Source: Oscillatoria nigro-viridis PCC 7112 (GTDB lineage Bacteria > Cyanobacteriota > Cyanobacteriia > Cyanobacteriales > Microcoleaceae). Taken from it: a DNA stretch of 64,000 nucleotides. The position numbers and the translations under genes were made by a program. The notes below the pieces were generated by a model. The model worked only from the letters and a program-made list of their open reading frames with translations. It was not told where the DNA came from and ran no database searches. Below are positions 1-8,889 of this stretch, one piece after another; position 1 is the first letter of the stretch; each line of letters starts with the position of its first letter. The stretch is taken from assembly GCF_000317475.1 (NCBI RefSeq), contig NC_019729.1:5160501-5224500 (forward strand), written 5' to 3'.

Positions 1-2195
1 TCTCTATACGCTCCAAGTTTTTTGCCTTTCGTTGCAGCGTCGGCGGGGGTTTCGACGGATCGGGTAACGGCGAAGGTAATCGCGCCGGAGCAAGTAAATT
101 TCGCGGCATTGCTGAGGAGGTTGAGCAGAGACTGCCGGAGTTTAGTCAAGTCAGTCTGCATCGAGCCAATATCCTCGGGGCATTGTATTTCTAGGATATT
201 GCTATTTTTGTCTGCCATCGGCGCGATCGTGGCAACTACTTCCTTAACCAGAGTTGCAATGCTGAATGTTTCGAGGTGGAAGTCGATGCGGCCTGCTTCA
301 ATTTTGGTCAAGTCGAGAATATCTTTAATCAGCGCGAGTAGGTGCTGGCCGGCCGTGTTAATTCTCTGGAGGTCGTCGATGAACTCTTCGGCACCAAGGT
401 CTCGGGCGTCTTCTTGCAGGATCTCGCTGTAGCCGATGATGGCGTTGAGGGGGGTTCTGAGTTCGTGACTCATGTTGGCGAGAAAAATGCTTTTGGATCT
501 ATTTGCAGCTTCGGCGGCTAGTGCGGCGCGGCGGAATTCTTCGGAACGCAAGCGTTCGGTGATGTCGGTGGTCATGATTAAAACGCACTGAGTGCTGCCG
601 AGGTCGATGAGTTCCACTGACAGCAGCCAGTCGCGCACTTCGCCGGCTTTGGTGCGAATTTTGATTTCTTGGTTGCCGATCGAATTTTGTGATTGCAAAA
701 TCTGGGCGAGCCGCCCCCCGTCTTCTGAATTGACAAACATTCCTAAGTCGCTGGGAGTGCGGCCGATAAATTCGTGCCGCAGCCAGCCTAATGAGCGCAA
801 AAAGCTTTCGTTGGCATCGAGGAAGCATCCGTCTGTGAGGGTGCAGATGCTGATCCCGACTGGGGAGGCGTGAAAGGCCTTGGAAAATCTTTCTTCTGAA
901 GAACGCAGGGCGGCTTCGGCTTGCTTTCTGTCTGTGATGTCTTGGACGGTGCTGGTGATGTAGAGGGAGTTGACATCGGCTTGTTCGTAGACTGTGCGGT
1001 TGCTGCCGTCGGGGAGTATGAGCCTGTAGTCTATGCTGTAAGGCTGTTGCTGAAATACAGCGGCTTCGATCGAGGTTTTGACTAATTCTCTGTCTTCAGG
1101 GTGCACGTATTCCAAAAAGGCTTCAAGGCTGGGTTCAAAAGTTCCCGGTTGCTGTCCCAGGATGCGGTAAATTTCCTCTGACCACCGCAATTGCTGGGCC
1201 TTGCGGTCTAAGTCCCAGTTGCCTAGCTGGGCGATGCGCTGGGCGTTAGCGAGGCTGGCTTCGCTGGCGCGCAGAGAGGCTTCTGCTTGGTGGCGTTCGG
1301 CGACGGTGGCAGCTAATACTAAGCCGGTGACGGCGATGACGGCGATGAAGGCTTGCAGGGATAACAGTGCTTGGGGGATACTGCTGGCGTGTTTGAGGAA
1401 GGGGCCGCTGCCTCGGGCGATACCCCAGATGGCGAAGCCGCAGAGGATGAGGTTGGAGAGGGCGGTGTAGCCCTGACCGAATCGAAAGGCAGCCCAAACT
1501 ACTAGGGGAAATGGTAAGTATTCGAGGGGATAGCGGGCGTAGGCGGCGCGGGTGCGGGAGCAAAATACGAGCCAGCCGACTGCTAGTAGCAGCAGCAGCC
1601 AAATCCCTCGTTCAGCTATCTGTTTGGGATGGGTGGGGACTTTGGGCAATTGTTGCCACGTCAGCAGCAGCGGGGCAACGAGCACAATTCCCATAGCGTC
1701 TCCCACCCACCAAGTCCCCCAAATCGTGCCAAAATCGCTCCAGCTAGATAAACCGGTCAGGCAGACGACGATGCTGCCGATGGTGGAGTTGATTAGGGTA
1801 GAGCCCAAGGCTGCTAGTCCGACTATTCCTAAAACGTCTTTGAGCCGATCGAGCCCGGCGCTAAAGTTAATGCCCTGGAGTAGATAAGTTCCCGTCCAGG
1901 CTTGCAGGGTTCTGGCGCCTGCCGAGATCAATGCCGTGCCGATGTTGGCCGACGGTACGCTCATGCTGAACAGGAAGCCTCCGATCGCGACTCCCGGCCA
2001 CAGTTGCCGCCCGAACAGCAGCAGGGCGGCTTGGGCAATTCCTGCTGCCGGCCACATCGGGTAAATTTCTGAACTGAGGGTGAGGGTGGAAATGGCGAAT
2101 TGCGACGCCCAATAGTAGACCAGGGCGATCGCGCCTACTGCGAGGAAGTACCGCCAGGAATGTCCTTTGATTGCGTTAAGGAACTTTGTCTGCAT
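1..2195 (-). CDS. MASE1-PAS-PAS sensor histidine kinase, 3' end cut by window edge
   Basis: The minus strand reads open from ATG at 2195 to the window edge (about 731 codons), so the C-terminal part is missing. The first ~300 residues are hydrophobic with many membrane segments and resemble a MASE1 sensor domain (for example SEIYPMWPAAGIAQA and WGTWWVGDAMGI). Two PAS/PAC regions follow (about 325-435 and 445-555). A HisKA region has the H-box NMSHELRTPL near residue 575, with the phospho-accepting His. The start of the HATPase domain (LRQSLLNLLSNAAKFT) is visible before the edge. It should be a membrane-bound two-component kinase that autophosphorylates in response to an unknown signal. No partner regulator is visible. 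The domain order is clear; the ligand is not. Confidence 0.88.
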   Translation of the reverse strand, partial: MQTKFLNAIKGHSWRYFLAVGAIALVYYWASQFAISTLTLSSEIYPMWPAAGIAQAALLLFGRQLWPGVAIGGFLFSMSVPSANIGTALISAGARTLQAWTGTYLLQGINFSAGLDRLKDVLGIVGLAALGSTLINSTIGSIVVCLTGLSSWSDFGTIWGTWWVGDAMGIVLVAPLLLTWQQLPKVPTHPKQIAERGIWLLLLLAVGWLVFCSRTRAAYARYPLEYLPFPLVVWAAFRFGQGYTALSNLILCGFAIWGIARGSGPFLKHASSIPQALLSLQAFIAVIAVTGLVLAATVAERHQAEASLRASEASLANAQRIAQLGNWDLDRKAQQLRWSEEIYRILGQQPGTFEPSLEAFLEYVHPEDRELVKTSIEAAVFQQQPYSIDYRLILPDGSNRTVYEQADVNSLYITSTVQDITDRKQAEAALRSSEERFSKAFHASPVGISICTLTDGCFLDANESFLRSLGWLRHEFIGRTPSDLGMFVNSEDGGRLAQILQSQNSIGNQEIKIRTKAGEVRDWLLSVELIDLGSTQCVLIMTTDITERLRSEEFRRAALAAEAANRSKSIFLANMSHELRTPLNAIIGYSEILQEDARDLGAEEFIDDLQRINTAGQHLLALIKDILDLTKIEAGRIDFHLETFSIATLVKEVVATIAPMADKNSNILEIQCPEDIGSMQTDLTKLRQSLLNLLSNAAKFTCSGAITFAVTRSVETPADAATKGKKLGAYR

Positions 2196-2766
2196 GGTCG
2201 TTTGGGGAAAAGGTGGACGGTTGTTGGGATCTCAGTAGGTGGCACGGGACAGGCAGAGGGTAGAGAAAATGTTTCTATTAGGTGATGGTAGGTCATGGGT
2301 GGTAGGTAGTGGGAGAAGCTTTTGAGCTAACTTTTTGTGGTGCCGTTGAGGGAGCGGTTTTTTTGTTCGATCGAAGCTGCCCATGAATTTCGGGAGGATC
2401 ACTTTTTTGTAAATATATCTCTAATGGCTAAGCAATTGGTTTGTCATTTTTTGGTTTTTGTTAAAAATTTATTACCGACCGACAGCGGATGTCTTTTTGT
2501 GTCTGGCGATCGTAACTCTATTCACCCTAACATCTTGCACCATGCTCAATAATACCTAAAATACCTAAAATACCTAAAATACCAATAAGAGCGACGTAAA
2601 ATCTCTGCTTTTAGGTAAGTTTGGGGCAAGAAACACGGTTTCTGATTAGAATTGCAGGCGGTAGTGATTTTCACTATATTTTTAACCAATCAATCGAGGC
2701 TTCAAGTCTGGCGATCGAATACAGTGAAAGCCGATAATTTCCAGCTAAAAAAATATTTTTTCTTGT
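2196..2766. other. Intergenic region with short tandem repeat
   Basis: This 571-bp stretch lies between the start of the MASE1 kinase and the stop of the ABC lipoprotein gene, both on the minus strand. It is A+T-rich, holds a 9-nt tandem repeat near its middle and has no ORF with recognisable protein features. It probably contains the kinase promoter, but I cannot place one. Confidence 0.5.
2551..2583. repeat. 9-nt tandem repeat (AATACCTAA)
   Basis: About 3.7 perfect copies of AATACCTAA lie head to tail in the intergenic region. It belongs to the short tandemly repeated repetitive sequences typical of filamentous cyanobacteria. Confidence 0.9.
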
Positions 2767-4107
2767 CTATTTCTCTTTAGCTGTTGCAATATCTAAGGTT
2801 AGTGTCAAACGCTCTTGAGATTCTTTAAGGGCTTCTTGGGGGTTGCGGCCGAGAAGGGTTGCCTCTATGGCGCGACCGAGGTTTTCTGACAGGCGGGAGT
2901 AACCTGATATAATGGGTCGCGCTCTTGCTGAGTTCATTTGTTTTAAAAATACTTGCAAAACAGGGTTTTTTTCCACAAAGCTTTGATAAGCTTGGCTCTG
3001 TCTCGATTTTAAGTTAACGGGCAAGTAACCTGTTCCCAATGCCCATGCTGTTTGGAATTCTTCACCTATAACGTATTCTAAGAATACTAGGGCTGCTCGC
3101 TCTCGTTCTGGCGAGGTTTTCATTAAAAATATGTTTTCACCCCCTACGACGGCTGCGGGGCGTTTGAGGCTCGGTAAAGGCATTGCTCCGTAGTCGATCG
3201 CACTTTGCTGCAACTGTGCTAGCGTCCAGGGCCCGGTGATTTGCATGGCGACTTTTCCGGCGATGAAGTTGTCGAGTTCGTAACCGCGTTCGGGTGCTGA
3301 CAATATTGCTGAACCTTCTTTTAACAAGTCGCTCCACAATTCTAAGGCGGCGCGAGAACCGGGATTATCTATTTGGGGTACAGGACTTTGAGGTATTTCG
3401 CCTTTGAGTTCGCCGCCTGCGCTGAACATGAATGGCAGCCAGGTAAATACTGTCCATTCTCCTTTGCCTAGGGGGAGCACTATGCCGTGTTGGTCTGTGC
3501 GGCCGTCTCCGTTGGTGTCTCGGGTGAGCGATCGGGCTGCTTGCTTTAATTGCGCCCAATTCTCCGGCACTTCTTTGATTCCTGCTGCTGCAAATAAGCT
3601 GGGACGGTAAAAGATGGCGACGTTGTTTGTCGCTAGGGGAACTGACCAAGTGTGTCCGCCGAGTTCCATTGACTCGAAGAGTGCCGGGTCGATTTCGGCT
3701 TTCCGGGGCGATTTGTCGAGCCAGTTTTCTAAGGGTTCAATTGCGTTCAGTTCTGCTAGTTTTCCTGAAATTGTGGCAGCATTCCACAGCAAATCCGGCG
3801 GTGCATTTCCAACGATTGCTGTTAGTATTTTTGGGAGTTGTTGGTCTGGCTGGCCGATGTAAACTGGTTCGATATGGATGTTGGGATGCGTTTTGTTGAA
3901 TTGGTCTGTGAGGGTTTGAAATACGTCGCGATTTGGCGGAGGATTTATGCCGTGCCACAGTATGAGTTCGATCGGTTCGCCGTTTTTTGAGGCTGGGGTG
4001 GTGCTGTTTTGACAGCCGCTTAATATTAGCAGATTTAAGGTGATTAAAATGCCGATCGCTAGTTTGAGTTGCCTTTTAATTGCTTTGGATAATTTGGATA
4101 ATATCAT
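2767..4107 (-). CDS. ABC transporter extracellular sugar-binding lipoprotein
   Basis: This 446-residue protein begins with a hydrophobic signal segment ending in the lipobox LSGC, with the lipidated Cys at residue 32. The mature part reads as a family-1 solute-binding protein of sugar ABC importers: EPIELILWHGINPP near the start, a TDQFNKTHPNIHIEPVYIG segment, and later GKVAMQITGPWTLAQL and AALVFLEYVIGEEFQTAWA, which are typical of UgpB/MalE-like binders. It would capture a sugar or sugar derivative in the periplasm and pass it to a membrane permease. No permease or ATPase gene is adjacent, so the partners are encoded elsewhere. The exact substrate cannot be told from the sequence. Confidence 0.9.
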   Translation of the reverse strand: MILSKLSKAIKRQLKLAIGILITLNLLILSGCQNSTTPASKNGEPIELILWHGINPPPNRDVFQTLTDQFNKTHPNIHIEPVYIGQPDQQLPKILTAIVGNAPPDLLWNAATISGKLAELNAIEPLENWLDKSPRKAEIDPALFESMELGGHTWSVPLATNNVAIFYRPSLFAAAGIKEVPENWAQLKQAARSLTRDTNGDGRTDQHGIVLPLGKGEWTVFTWLPFMFSAGGELKGEIPQSPVPQIDNPGSRAALELWSDLLKEGSAILSAPERGYELDNFIAGKVAMQITGPWTLAQLQQSAIDYGAMPLPSLKRPAAVVGGENIFLMKTSPERERAALVFLEYVIGEEFQTAWALGTGYLPVNLKSRQSQAYQSFVEKNPVLQVFLKQMNSARARPIISGYSRLSENLGRAIEATLLGRNPQEALKESQERLTLTLDIATAKEK

Positions 4108-4137
4108 TTTTTAGTTAGATTAAGGGAAGAAGATTTT

Positions 4138-4171
4138 TTTAACCGCAGATGAACGGGGATGAACGCGGATA
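4138..4171. repeat. Dispersed AACCGCAGATGAACG-type repeat
   Basis: A short repeat-like stretch (AACCGCAGATGAACG then GATGAACGCGGATAG) lies in the gap between two minus-strand genes. Similar motifs are common in cyanobacterial intergenic DNA. A related sequence starting AACCGCAGAGGCGCAGAG is at 10295-10324. Confidence 0.5.
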
Positions 4172-4172
4172 G

Positions 4173-5123
4173 TTAGAGGTTGGTAAAACGAGCTAAATCT
4201 CGAAAATCTGCTGGTAGCTGATTTCTCTCTCCATCCGAGGTGTTTTGAAACAAAACGGTGAAAGCTCCTGCTCCTAGTCTATCTTGCGGCCACATCCGAT
4301 AGCAAGGAATTTCTGTCAGGTGCGATCGATATTTTTCTAAATGAGGAACAGTGACTGGCCCAAATTCGGGGAATTTGCTTAACAGCCATTCGCTGACTTG
4401 TTCATTTTCTGCGGTTGAATAAGTGCAGGTCATGTATGCAAGATAACCTTGCGGCGCTACAATTTTAGCAGAATTGGCTAAAATTCTTTTTTGGCGGTTG
4501 GCATTGCTGTTGATGGTGACATGATGAAAGCAGCCGGGTGCTTTGTCTCCTTTTGCTAAGAGTGATTGACCGGTACAAGGAGCATCTACTATTACTAAAT
4601 TAGCCGTTTGTGGCATCTTTTCGGCAAGTATTTTTGAATCGAGGTTGGTGGCGGCGGATGGTTGAATTTGGCAGCGTCTTAAATTAGAGATCAGCATTCC
4701 CATGCGTTTGCCTATGACTTCGTTGCACAATAGCAATTCTGGCTTTAATGTTTTCCAGGCAAATATACTTTTTCCTCCGGGGGCGGCGCACATATCTAAG
4801 ATTAGTTTGATTGGCTGCGGTATTGTTAACAGTGTGGAGGCAGCAAAGATTGAGGAAAAGTCGAGACAGTAGTAATGTCCTGCTTGATGTAAGGAATGTT
4901 TTCCCGGCTGGGATTCTAATGCCAGTCTATCTACAAATTCCGGTTGCCAAGAAACGGGAATTTCGAGATAAAATGGGTTTTCTGTAGGTTTTGGTCGCAA
5001 CCACAAGATGGCAGGATTAAAAGGTTGGGGATTTGTGACTGCGTGAATAAACTTTTCTTGTTCGGCGGTATCGGCAAATAAGCTGCGGCTGAGTTTCAGC
5101 AGGAGATTCGACGGGCTTTCCAT
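4173..5123 (-). CDS. RsmB/NOP2-type RNA cytosine-C5 methyltransferase
   Basis: The 316-residue protein carries the signature of the NOL1/NOP2/sun family. The SAM-binding motif I is DMCAAPGGKS. Motif IV is VDAPCTGQSL, with the release Cys. Motif VI is MTCTYSTAENE, with the nucleophilic Cys. It therefore most likely methylates C5 of a cytosine in rRNA or tRNA using SAM. It lacks the long N-terminal NusB-like domain of RsmB, so it is closer in size to short RsmF-like or archaeal-type members. The start is ATG at 5123. The divergent Uma2 gene starts only 51 bp away, so the two promoters must share that short gap. The substrate RNA is unknown. Confidence 0.92.
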   Translation of the reverse strand: MESPSNLLLKLSRSLFADTAEQEKFIHAVTNPQPFNPAILWLRPKPTENPFYLEIPVSWQPEFVDRLALESQPGKHSLHQAGHYYCLDFSSIFAASTLLTIPQPIKLILDMCAAPGGKSIFAWKTLKPELLLCNEVIGKRMGMLISNLRRCQIQPSAATNLDSKILAEKMPQTANLVIVDAPCTGQSLLAKGDKAPGCFHHVTINSNANRQKRILANSAKIVAPQGYLAYMTCTYSTAENEQVSEWLLSKFPEFGPVTVPHLEKYRSHLTEIPCYRMWPQDRLGAGAFTVLFQNTSDGERNQLPADFRDLARFTNL

Positions 5124-5174
5124 GTTCTGACAGATATGATAAGATTGAGATGAACACTAAAAACTGTAAATCAG

Positions 5175-5753
5175 ATGATCGTTCCTAGTGTAGAACAGTT
5201 AGATTTAACTTGGGAAGAATGGATGCAAAATCCTCCTGACGGGACGGAGTGGGCGGACGGTAAAGTTATAGTCAAACATCCTGTAGAATTTGTCAATGGA
5301 GAAGTAGTGGGGAAACCGGGAATGACTGCAAAGACTCGCCGCATTCAATCAAAGCTAAATTATTACTGGAGAAGTTACATGATCTCAAGCGGCCAAGGGG
5401 GCGAGGTTTATGTGGAAGTCACTTGTCAAACTATAAAAAAAGGGCGAATACCCGATGTATCTTATATTACTCCTGAACTGTTGGCGCAAGCTGGGGAGTT
5501 TTCAGTTTTGCCCCAGAGTTTTCCGCTGCTAGCTGAGATTGTTTCGCCTAGCGATTTTGCAGATGATGTTTTTGCTAAGGCACAGGAGTATTTAGAATCG
5601 GGATGTTTGGAAGTTTGGCTGCTGTTTCCTAAGAGTAGTTGGGTGTTAGTAATTACTCAAAGTCAGGTGGTTTTGTTCAAGCCTGGTGAGGTGGCGGTAA
5701 CTCAGGTTGTTTTGCCAGGATTTAGGGTGGCGGTGGATGAATTAATGGCGTAG
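5175..5753 (+). CDS. Uma2 family (DUF820) restriction-endonuclease-fold protein
   Basis: This 192-residue protein fits the Uma2/DUF820 family, which is greatly expanded in cyanobacteria and has a PD-(D/E)XK nuclease-like fold. The pattern is visible: GEVVGKPGMTAK, then GRIPDVSYI (conserved Asp), then PLLAEIVSPSDFADDVFAKAQEYLESGCLEVWLLFP (conserved Glu, and Lys of the core). The C-terminus ends with LPGFRVAVDEL as usual. The cellular role of the family is not established. It starts 51 bp from a divergent RNA methyltransferase gene and ends 37 bp before fmt, so it could be co-transcribed with fmt. Confidence 0.88.
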   Translation: MIVPSVEQLDLTWEEWMQNPPDGTEWADGKVIVKHPVEFVNGEVVGKPGMTAKTRRIQSKLNYYWRSYMISSGQGGEVYVEVTCQTIKKGRIPDVSYITPELLAQAGEFSVLPQSFPLLAEIVSPSDFADDVFAKAQEYLESGCLEVWLLFPKSSWVLVITQSQVVLFKPGEVAVTQVVLPGFRVAVDELMA

Positions 5754-5790
5754 TTTTGTTGTTATTATTGTACTAAATAAGTAAAAATCT

Positions 5791-6789
5791 ATGAAAATTG
5801 TATTTTTTGGCACTCCCGATTTTGCGGTTCCTACTTTATCCAGTTTGCTAAGTCACCCAGAATTTGAGGTTGTGGGTGTGGTGACTCAGCCTGACAAACG
5901 CCGGGGAAGAGGGAATCAATTGATGCCTTCACCTGTAAAAGATGTGGCTTTAAATCACAGTCTCCCGGTTTGGCAGCCGCGCCGAATTAAGAAGGATGCG
6001 GAAACGCTGGCTAAGTTGCGAGAAGCGGAGGCGGATGTTTTTGTGGTGGTGGCTTACGGCCAAATTCTTTCTCAAGAAATTCTGGATATTCCTAGTTTGG
6101 CTTGCGTTAACGTTCACGGTTCAATTTTGCCGAAGTATCGCGGTGCGGCGCCGATTCAGCGCTGTCTTTTTGACGGGGAAAAGACAACAGGAATTACTAC
6201 TATGCTGATGGATGCTGGCATGGATACTGGGGCGATGCTGTTGAAGGCTTTTGCTGGTATTTCGCTGTTGGATAATGCTGATTCTTTGGCGGATAGGTTG
6301 GCGGAAATTGGGGCGGATTTGTTGGTGGAAACTTTGGTGAAATTGAGGGACGACCAAATTGAAGCTGTTGTTCAAGATGATGCTGAAGCGACTTATGCGC
6401 CGATGATTAAGAGTGCAGATTGCGTGCTGGATTGGTCGAAAAGTGCGATCGACCTTCACAATCAAGTTAGGGGCTTTTTCCCGGATTGCACGACGACTTT
6501 TCGCGGCAATTCTCTGAAGGTGATAGCTACTGTGCCCGTCGGGCCGGAATATTGGCTGCAATTACCGCCCGATTTGAGAGTTTTGGAACGCGAATGGCCT
6601 GTTTTGGATCAGTTATCGGGGGAAAATGGGGCAGTTGTCAAGGTTGTGAAGGGCTTGGGGGCGATCGTCCAAACCGGTGATGGTTTATTATTGTTGCGGG
6701 AGGTGCAGTTAGCGGGGAAAAAGGTGCAATCTGGGGTGGATTTTGCCAACGGAACTCGGTTGGCGGTGGGTGAGATTTTTGGGAGTTAA
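5791..6789 (+). CDS. fmt: Methionyl-tRNA formyltransferase
   Basis: This 332-residue enzyme transfers the formyl group from 10-formyl-tetrahydrofolate to initiator Met-tRNA, giving the fMet-tRNA used for translation initiation. The N-terminus [16 protein letters not shown] and the formyltransferase core motifs [18 protein letters not shown] and [12 protein letters not shown] are characteristic. The C-terminal tRNA-binding OB-like domain ends with [12 protein letters not shown]. Length and order match bacterial Fmt. It lies 37 bp downstream of a Uma2 gene on the same strand and is followed by a palindromic repeat. No def gene is adjacent. Confidence 0.97.
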   Translation: MKIVFFGTPDFAVPTLSSLLSHPEFEVVGVVTQPDKRRGRGNQLMPSPVKDVALNHSLPVWQPRRIKKDAETLAKLREAEADVFVVVAYGQILSQEILDIPSLACVNVHGSILPKYRGAAPIQRCLFDGEKTTGITTMLMDAGMDTGAMLLKAFAGISLLDNADSLADRLAEIGADLLVETLVKLRDDQIEAVVQDDAEATYAPMIKSADCVLDWSKSAIDLHNQVRGFFPDCTTTFRGNSLKVIATVPVGPEYWLQLPPDLRVLEREWPVLDQLSGENGAVVKVVKGLGAIVQTGDGLLLLREVQLAGKKVQSGVDFANGTRLAVGEIFGS

Positions 6790-6800
6790 ATAGTATATTT

Positions 6801-6823
6801 AGGGCGGGCAAGATGCCCACCCT
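6801..6823. repeat. Dispersed palindrome after fmt
   Basis: AGGGCGGGCAAGATGCCCACCCT is an imperfect inverted repeat just downstream of the fmt stop codon. It resembles the GTAGGGGCGGG-type palindromes elsewhere in the window. It may act as a bidirectional transcription end for the convergent fmt and SbcD-like genes, but it lacks a clear T tract. Confidence 0.6.
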
Positions 6824-6873
6824 ACAATATTTTGCAGCAAAATCATCCTGTAATTATATGCGCGATTCTTGAC

Positions 6874-8115
6874 CTAGAATTCTACCAAAACTTCCTCCGC
6901 GCCGCCCAACAAACCCTGCGCCGCCTCCAACATACTCTCCGCAACATCTTTCAAATCTTCGCGACTTGCCAGATAAGTTTTCAAAGCTTCTAACGGTTCT
7001 ATACTATTATTAGCATTCAATTCGGGCAACCGCGGTCTAGCTAGCTGACTGACTAATTCCGGCTGAATTGTGTAGCTGTGCGCTTCGGCCAGAAGTGCGT
7101 GCAATTCTGCGTTGTCGATTAAATCCAATTGTTCCGATCGCAATTGGTAAATTAATCTCACAACCGCGTCTTGTATCTGTTTCTTGCCAATAGCTTTAAC
7201 TAACTCTGCTTGCGGGTTTTCCGATTCCGAAACATTCACTTTAATAGTCTGAAATACCCGGACTGGCAAAGTGCAAAATTCCCACTCTGCTTTCCCCCGT
7301 TCCAAATTAACTAACACAAAACCTTTATCTTCTTTCTCTTCGCTAAAATCAACTCGTTCGATACTTCCGGGATAAATTACGGGCGGATTGTTGGAAGCGT
7401 TGAGATTTTGGTGTTTGTGAACGTGGCCGAGAGCAACGTAATCAAAACAAGGGCGAGTTAGCATGGAAACGGGAATGTTAAAACCTTTTCCAACTGCTAA
7501 AAAACGTTCGGCACCCAGACTTGCTTTATCTGCCATTAAGTGCGCTAAAAGTACGGTTGGTATGTCGGGGTTGAGGCGCCGGATTTCGCCTTCCATTGCG
7601 ATCGTCAGTTTTTCGGTTAACAATTGGTTAACATCGCCCATAGACAGGCTTTCAGTCTCGGAACGTGTCATTAAGGTCGATCGAGTCAACCAAGGCAATG
7701 TTACCACCTGTACGGGCCCGCTGCGGGTTTGAATCAGGTGAGTGTCCAGGCGATCGCCTACAATAAACTTAGGTATCCCCAAAGTCCGGTAAATTCCCAA
7801 ACTCGCGCCGCCTTGTCCCTGAGAATGTTGGTCGTGATTTCCTACTAGCAAAACCGTCGGAATTTGCGCGTCCACCAAGCGGCTGAATTGGCGGGCAAAA
7901 GCCTCTTTTACAAACGGCGCAGGCGTCGAATCCGGGAAAGCATCGCCGCCGAATATGACTAAATCTACGGGTTCAGAAATTGCTCTGTCCATACATTTAC
8001 TCAGCGTCGCCGCGAAGTCTTCCAACCGCGTATTTAAACCGGTTTCTGGATTAATCCGGCCGTGAGAAAAGCCGCTGCCCATGTGAATGTCTGAAAGGTG
8101 TAAGATTTTAATCAT
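6874..8115 (-). CDS. SbcD/Mre11-like DNA repair exonuclease (metallophosphoesterase)
   Basis: This 413-residue protein has the calcineurin-like phosphoesterase motifs in order: ILHLSDIHMGS (D-x-H), DLVIFGGDAF (GGD), VLLVGNHDQHS (GNHD), LLAHLM and DYVALGHVHKHQ (GHxH). These bind two metal ions, as in SbcD and Mre11. The spacing and the segment PPVIYPGSIERVDFSEEKEDKGFVLV are typical of the SbcD subfamily. It would act as a DNA end nuclease, normally with an SbcC ATPase. No sbcC is in the window. It is 109 bp downstream of a Uma2 gene, with a palindromic repeat between them. A DNA ligase gene further upstream on the same strand suggests a repair neighbourhood. Confidence 0.9.
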   Translation of the reverse strand: MIKILHLSDIHMGSGFSHGRINPETGLNTRLEDFAATLSKCMDRAISEPVDLVIFGGDAFPDSTPAPFVKEAFARQFSRLVDAQIPTVLLVGNHDQHSQGQGGASLGIYRTLGIPKFIVGDRLDTHLIQTRSGPVQVVTLPWLTRSTLMTRSETESLSMGDVNQLLTEKLTIAMEGEIRRLNPDIPTVLLAHLMADKASLGAERFLAVGKGFNIPVSMLTRPCFDYVALGHVHKHQNLNASNNPPVIYPGSIERVDFSEEKEDKGFVLVNLERGKAEWEFCTLPVRVFQTIKVNVSESENPQAELVKAIGKKQIQDAVVRLIYQLRSEQLDLIDNAELHALLAEAHSYTIQPELVSQLARPRLPELNANNSIEPLEALKTYLASREDLKDVAESMLEAAQGLLGGAEEVLVEF

Positions 8116-8144
8116 TGTTTTTTCTATTGGTTAGCTATCGTTTC

Positions 8145-8202
8145 GGTTCGGAGTGAGGACTGAAGTCCTCAGAAGCAGGACTTGCATTCCTGACTGCGAA
8201 CC
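8145..8202. repeat. 58-bp imperfect palindrome (GGTTCG...CGAACC)
   Basis: The element begins GGTTCGGAGTGAGGACTGAA and ends GCATTCCTGACTGCGAACC. Its two halves are inverted copies with few mismatches, and it includes an inner AGGACTGAAGTCCT palindrome. Similar fragments with AAGTCCTCAGC (59158-59170) and GACTTGCATTCCTCACTACG (34747-34766) mark a dispersed family. Confidence 0.75.
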
Positions 8203-8224
8203 AAAGAAAGTTTTTTTTCATACA

Positions 8225-8800
8225 TCACAATATGATGCCGGGGACTTTTTGATAAATTTCGCTAATTGCACAACTAAAATTCGCACTAACAAATTCTACT
8301 CTATCTCCTTGTCCGTAAGTTTGAGACACCCAATTTCCTGACTCATTCAACCGAAAACACTCAATTTTAATCTCAGATTGAGTGATGAGTACGTATTCTT
8401 GCAAACTCGGAGAAGTTTGGTAATCGGCAAATTTATCGCCTCTGTCGAAAGCTGCTGTTGAGGGAGATAGCACCTCAACGACTAAAGATGGATATAAAAT
8501 GAAATCTTCAGTAGTTGAGGTATCCCTTTCGTCGCAAGTCACCGCCACATCAGGATAGTAATAGCAATTTGCCTCTTCCAGTCGGACTTTTATATCTGAT
8601 GAAAGAACTAAGCATGGCGTATTCAGAAGATGATTTCCCAGCAGCCGAACTAAATTACTCCCAATAATAATGTGAGGCTTTTTTGCCCCTGTCATTGCAT
8701 AAACGTGTCCGCGTCTGTATTCGTGTTTGATCGGGCTTACTCGCTCGCCTTCTAGGTACTCTTCGGGAGAAATGTAGAAATTGTTTTGGCTGATAACCAT
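8225..8800 (-). CDS. Uma2 family (DUF820) protein
   Basis: This 191-residue protein is a second, divergent Uma2 member. It has YISPEEYLEGERVSPIKHEYRRGHVYAM at the N-terminus, YYYPDVAVTCDERD (metal-binding Asp position), and LYPSLVVEVLSPSTAAFDRGDKFADYQTSPSLQEYVLI, which carries the Glu and Lys of the PD-(D/E)XK-like core. The subtype with SPIKHEYRRG is common in cyanobacteria. Function is unknown. It lies 90 bp downstream of the ligase-like gene on the same strand. Similarity to the other three Uma2 proteins in this window is only at family level. Confidence 0.88.
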   Translation of the reverse strand: MVISQNNFYISPEEYLEGERVSPIKHEYRRGHVYAMTGAKKPHIIIGSNLVRLLGNHLLNTPCLVLSSDIKVRLEEANCYYYPDVAVTCDERDTSTTEDFILYPSLVVEVLSPSTAAFDRGDKFADYQTSPSLQEYVLITQSEIKIECFRLNESGNWVSQTYGQGDRVEFVSANFSCAISEIYQKVPGIIL

Positions 8801-8889
8801 TGATTTTTACTCCGCTGATTTTATCTGATACTATGTCGGGAAACTCACATATTTGGGGAAGGAAACGGCACTGCCGTTTTCCTACAAAT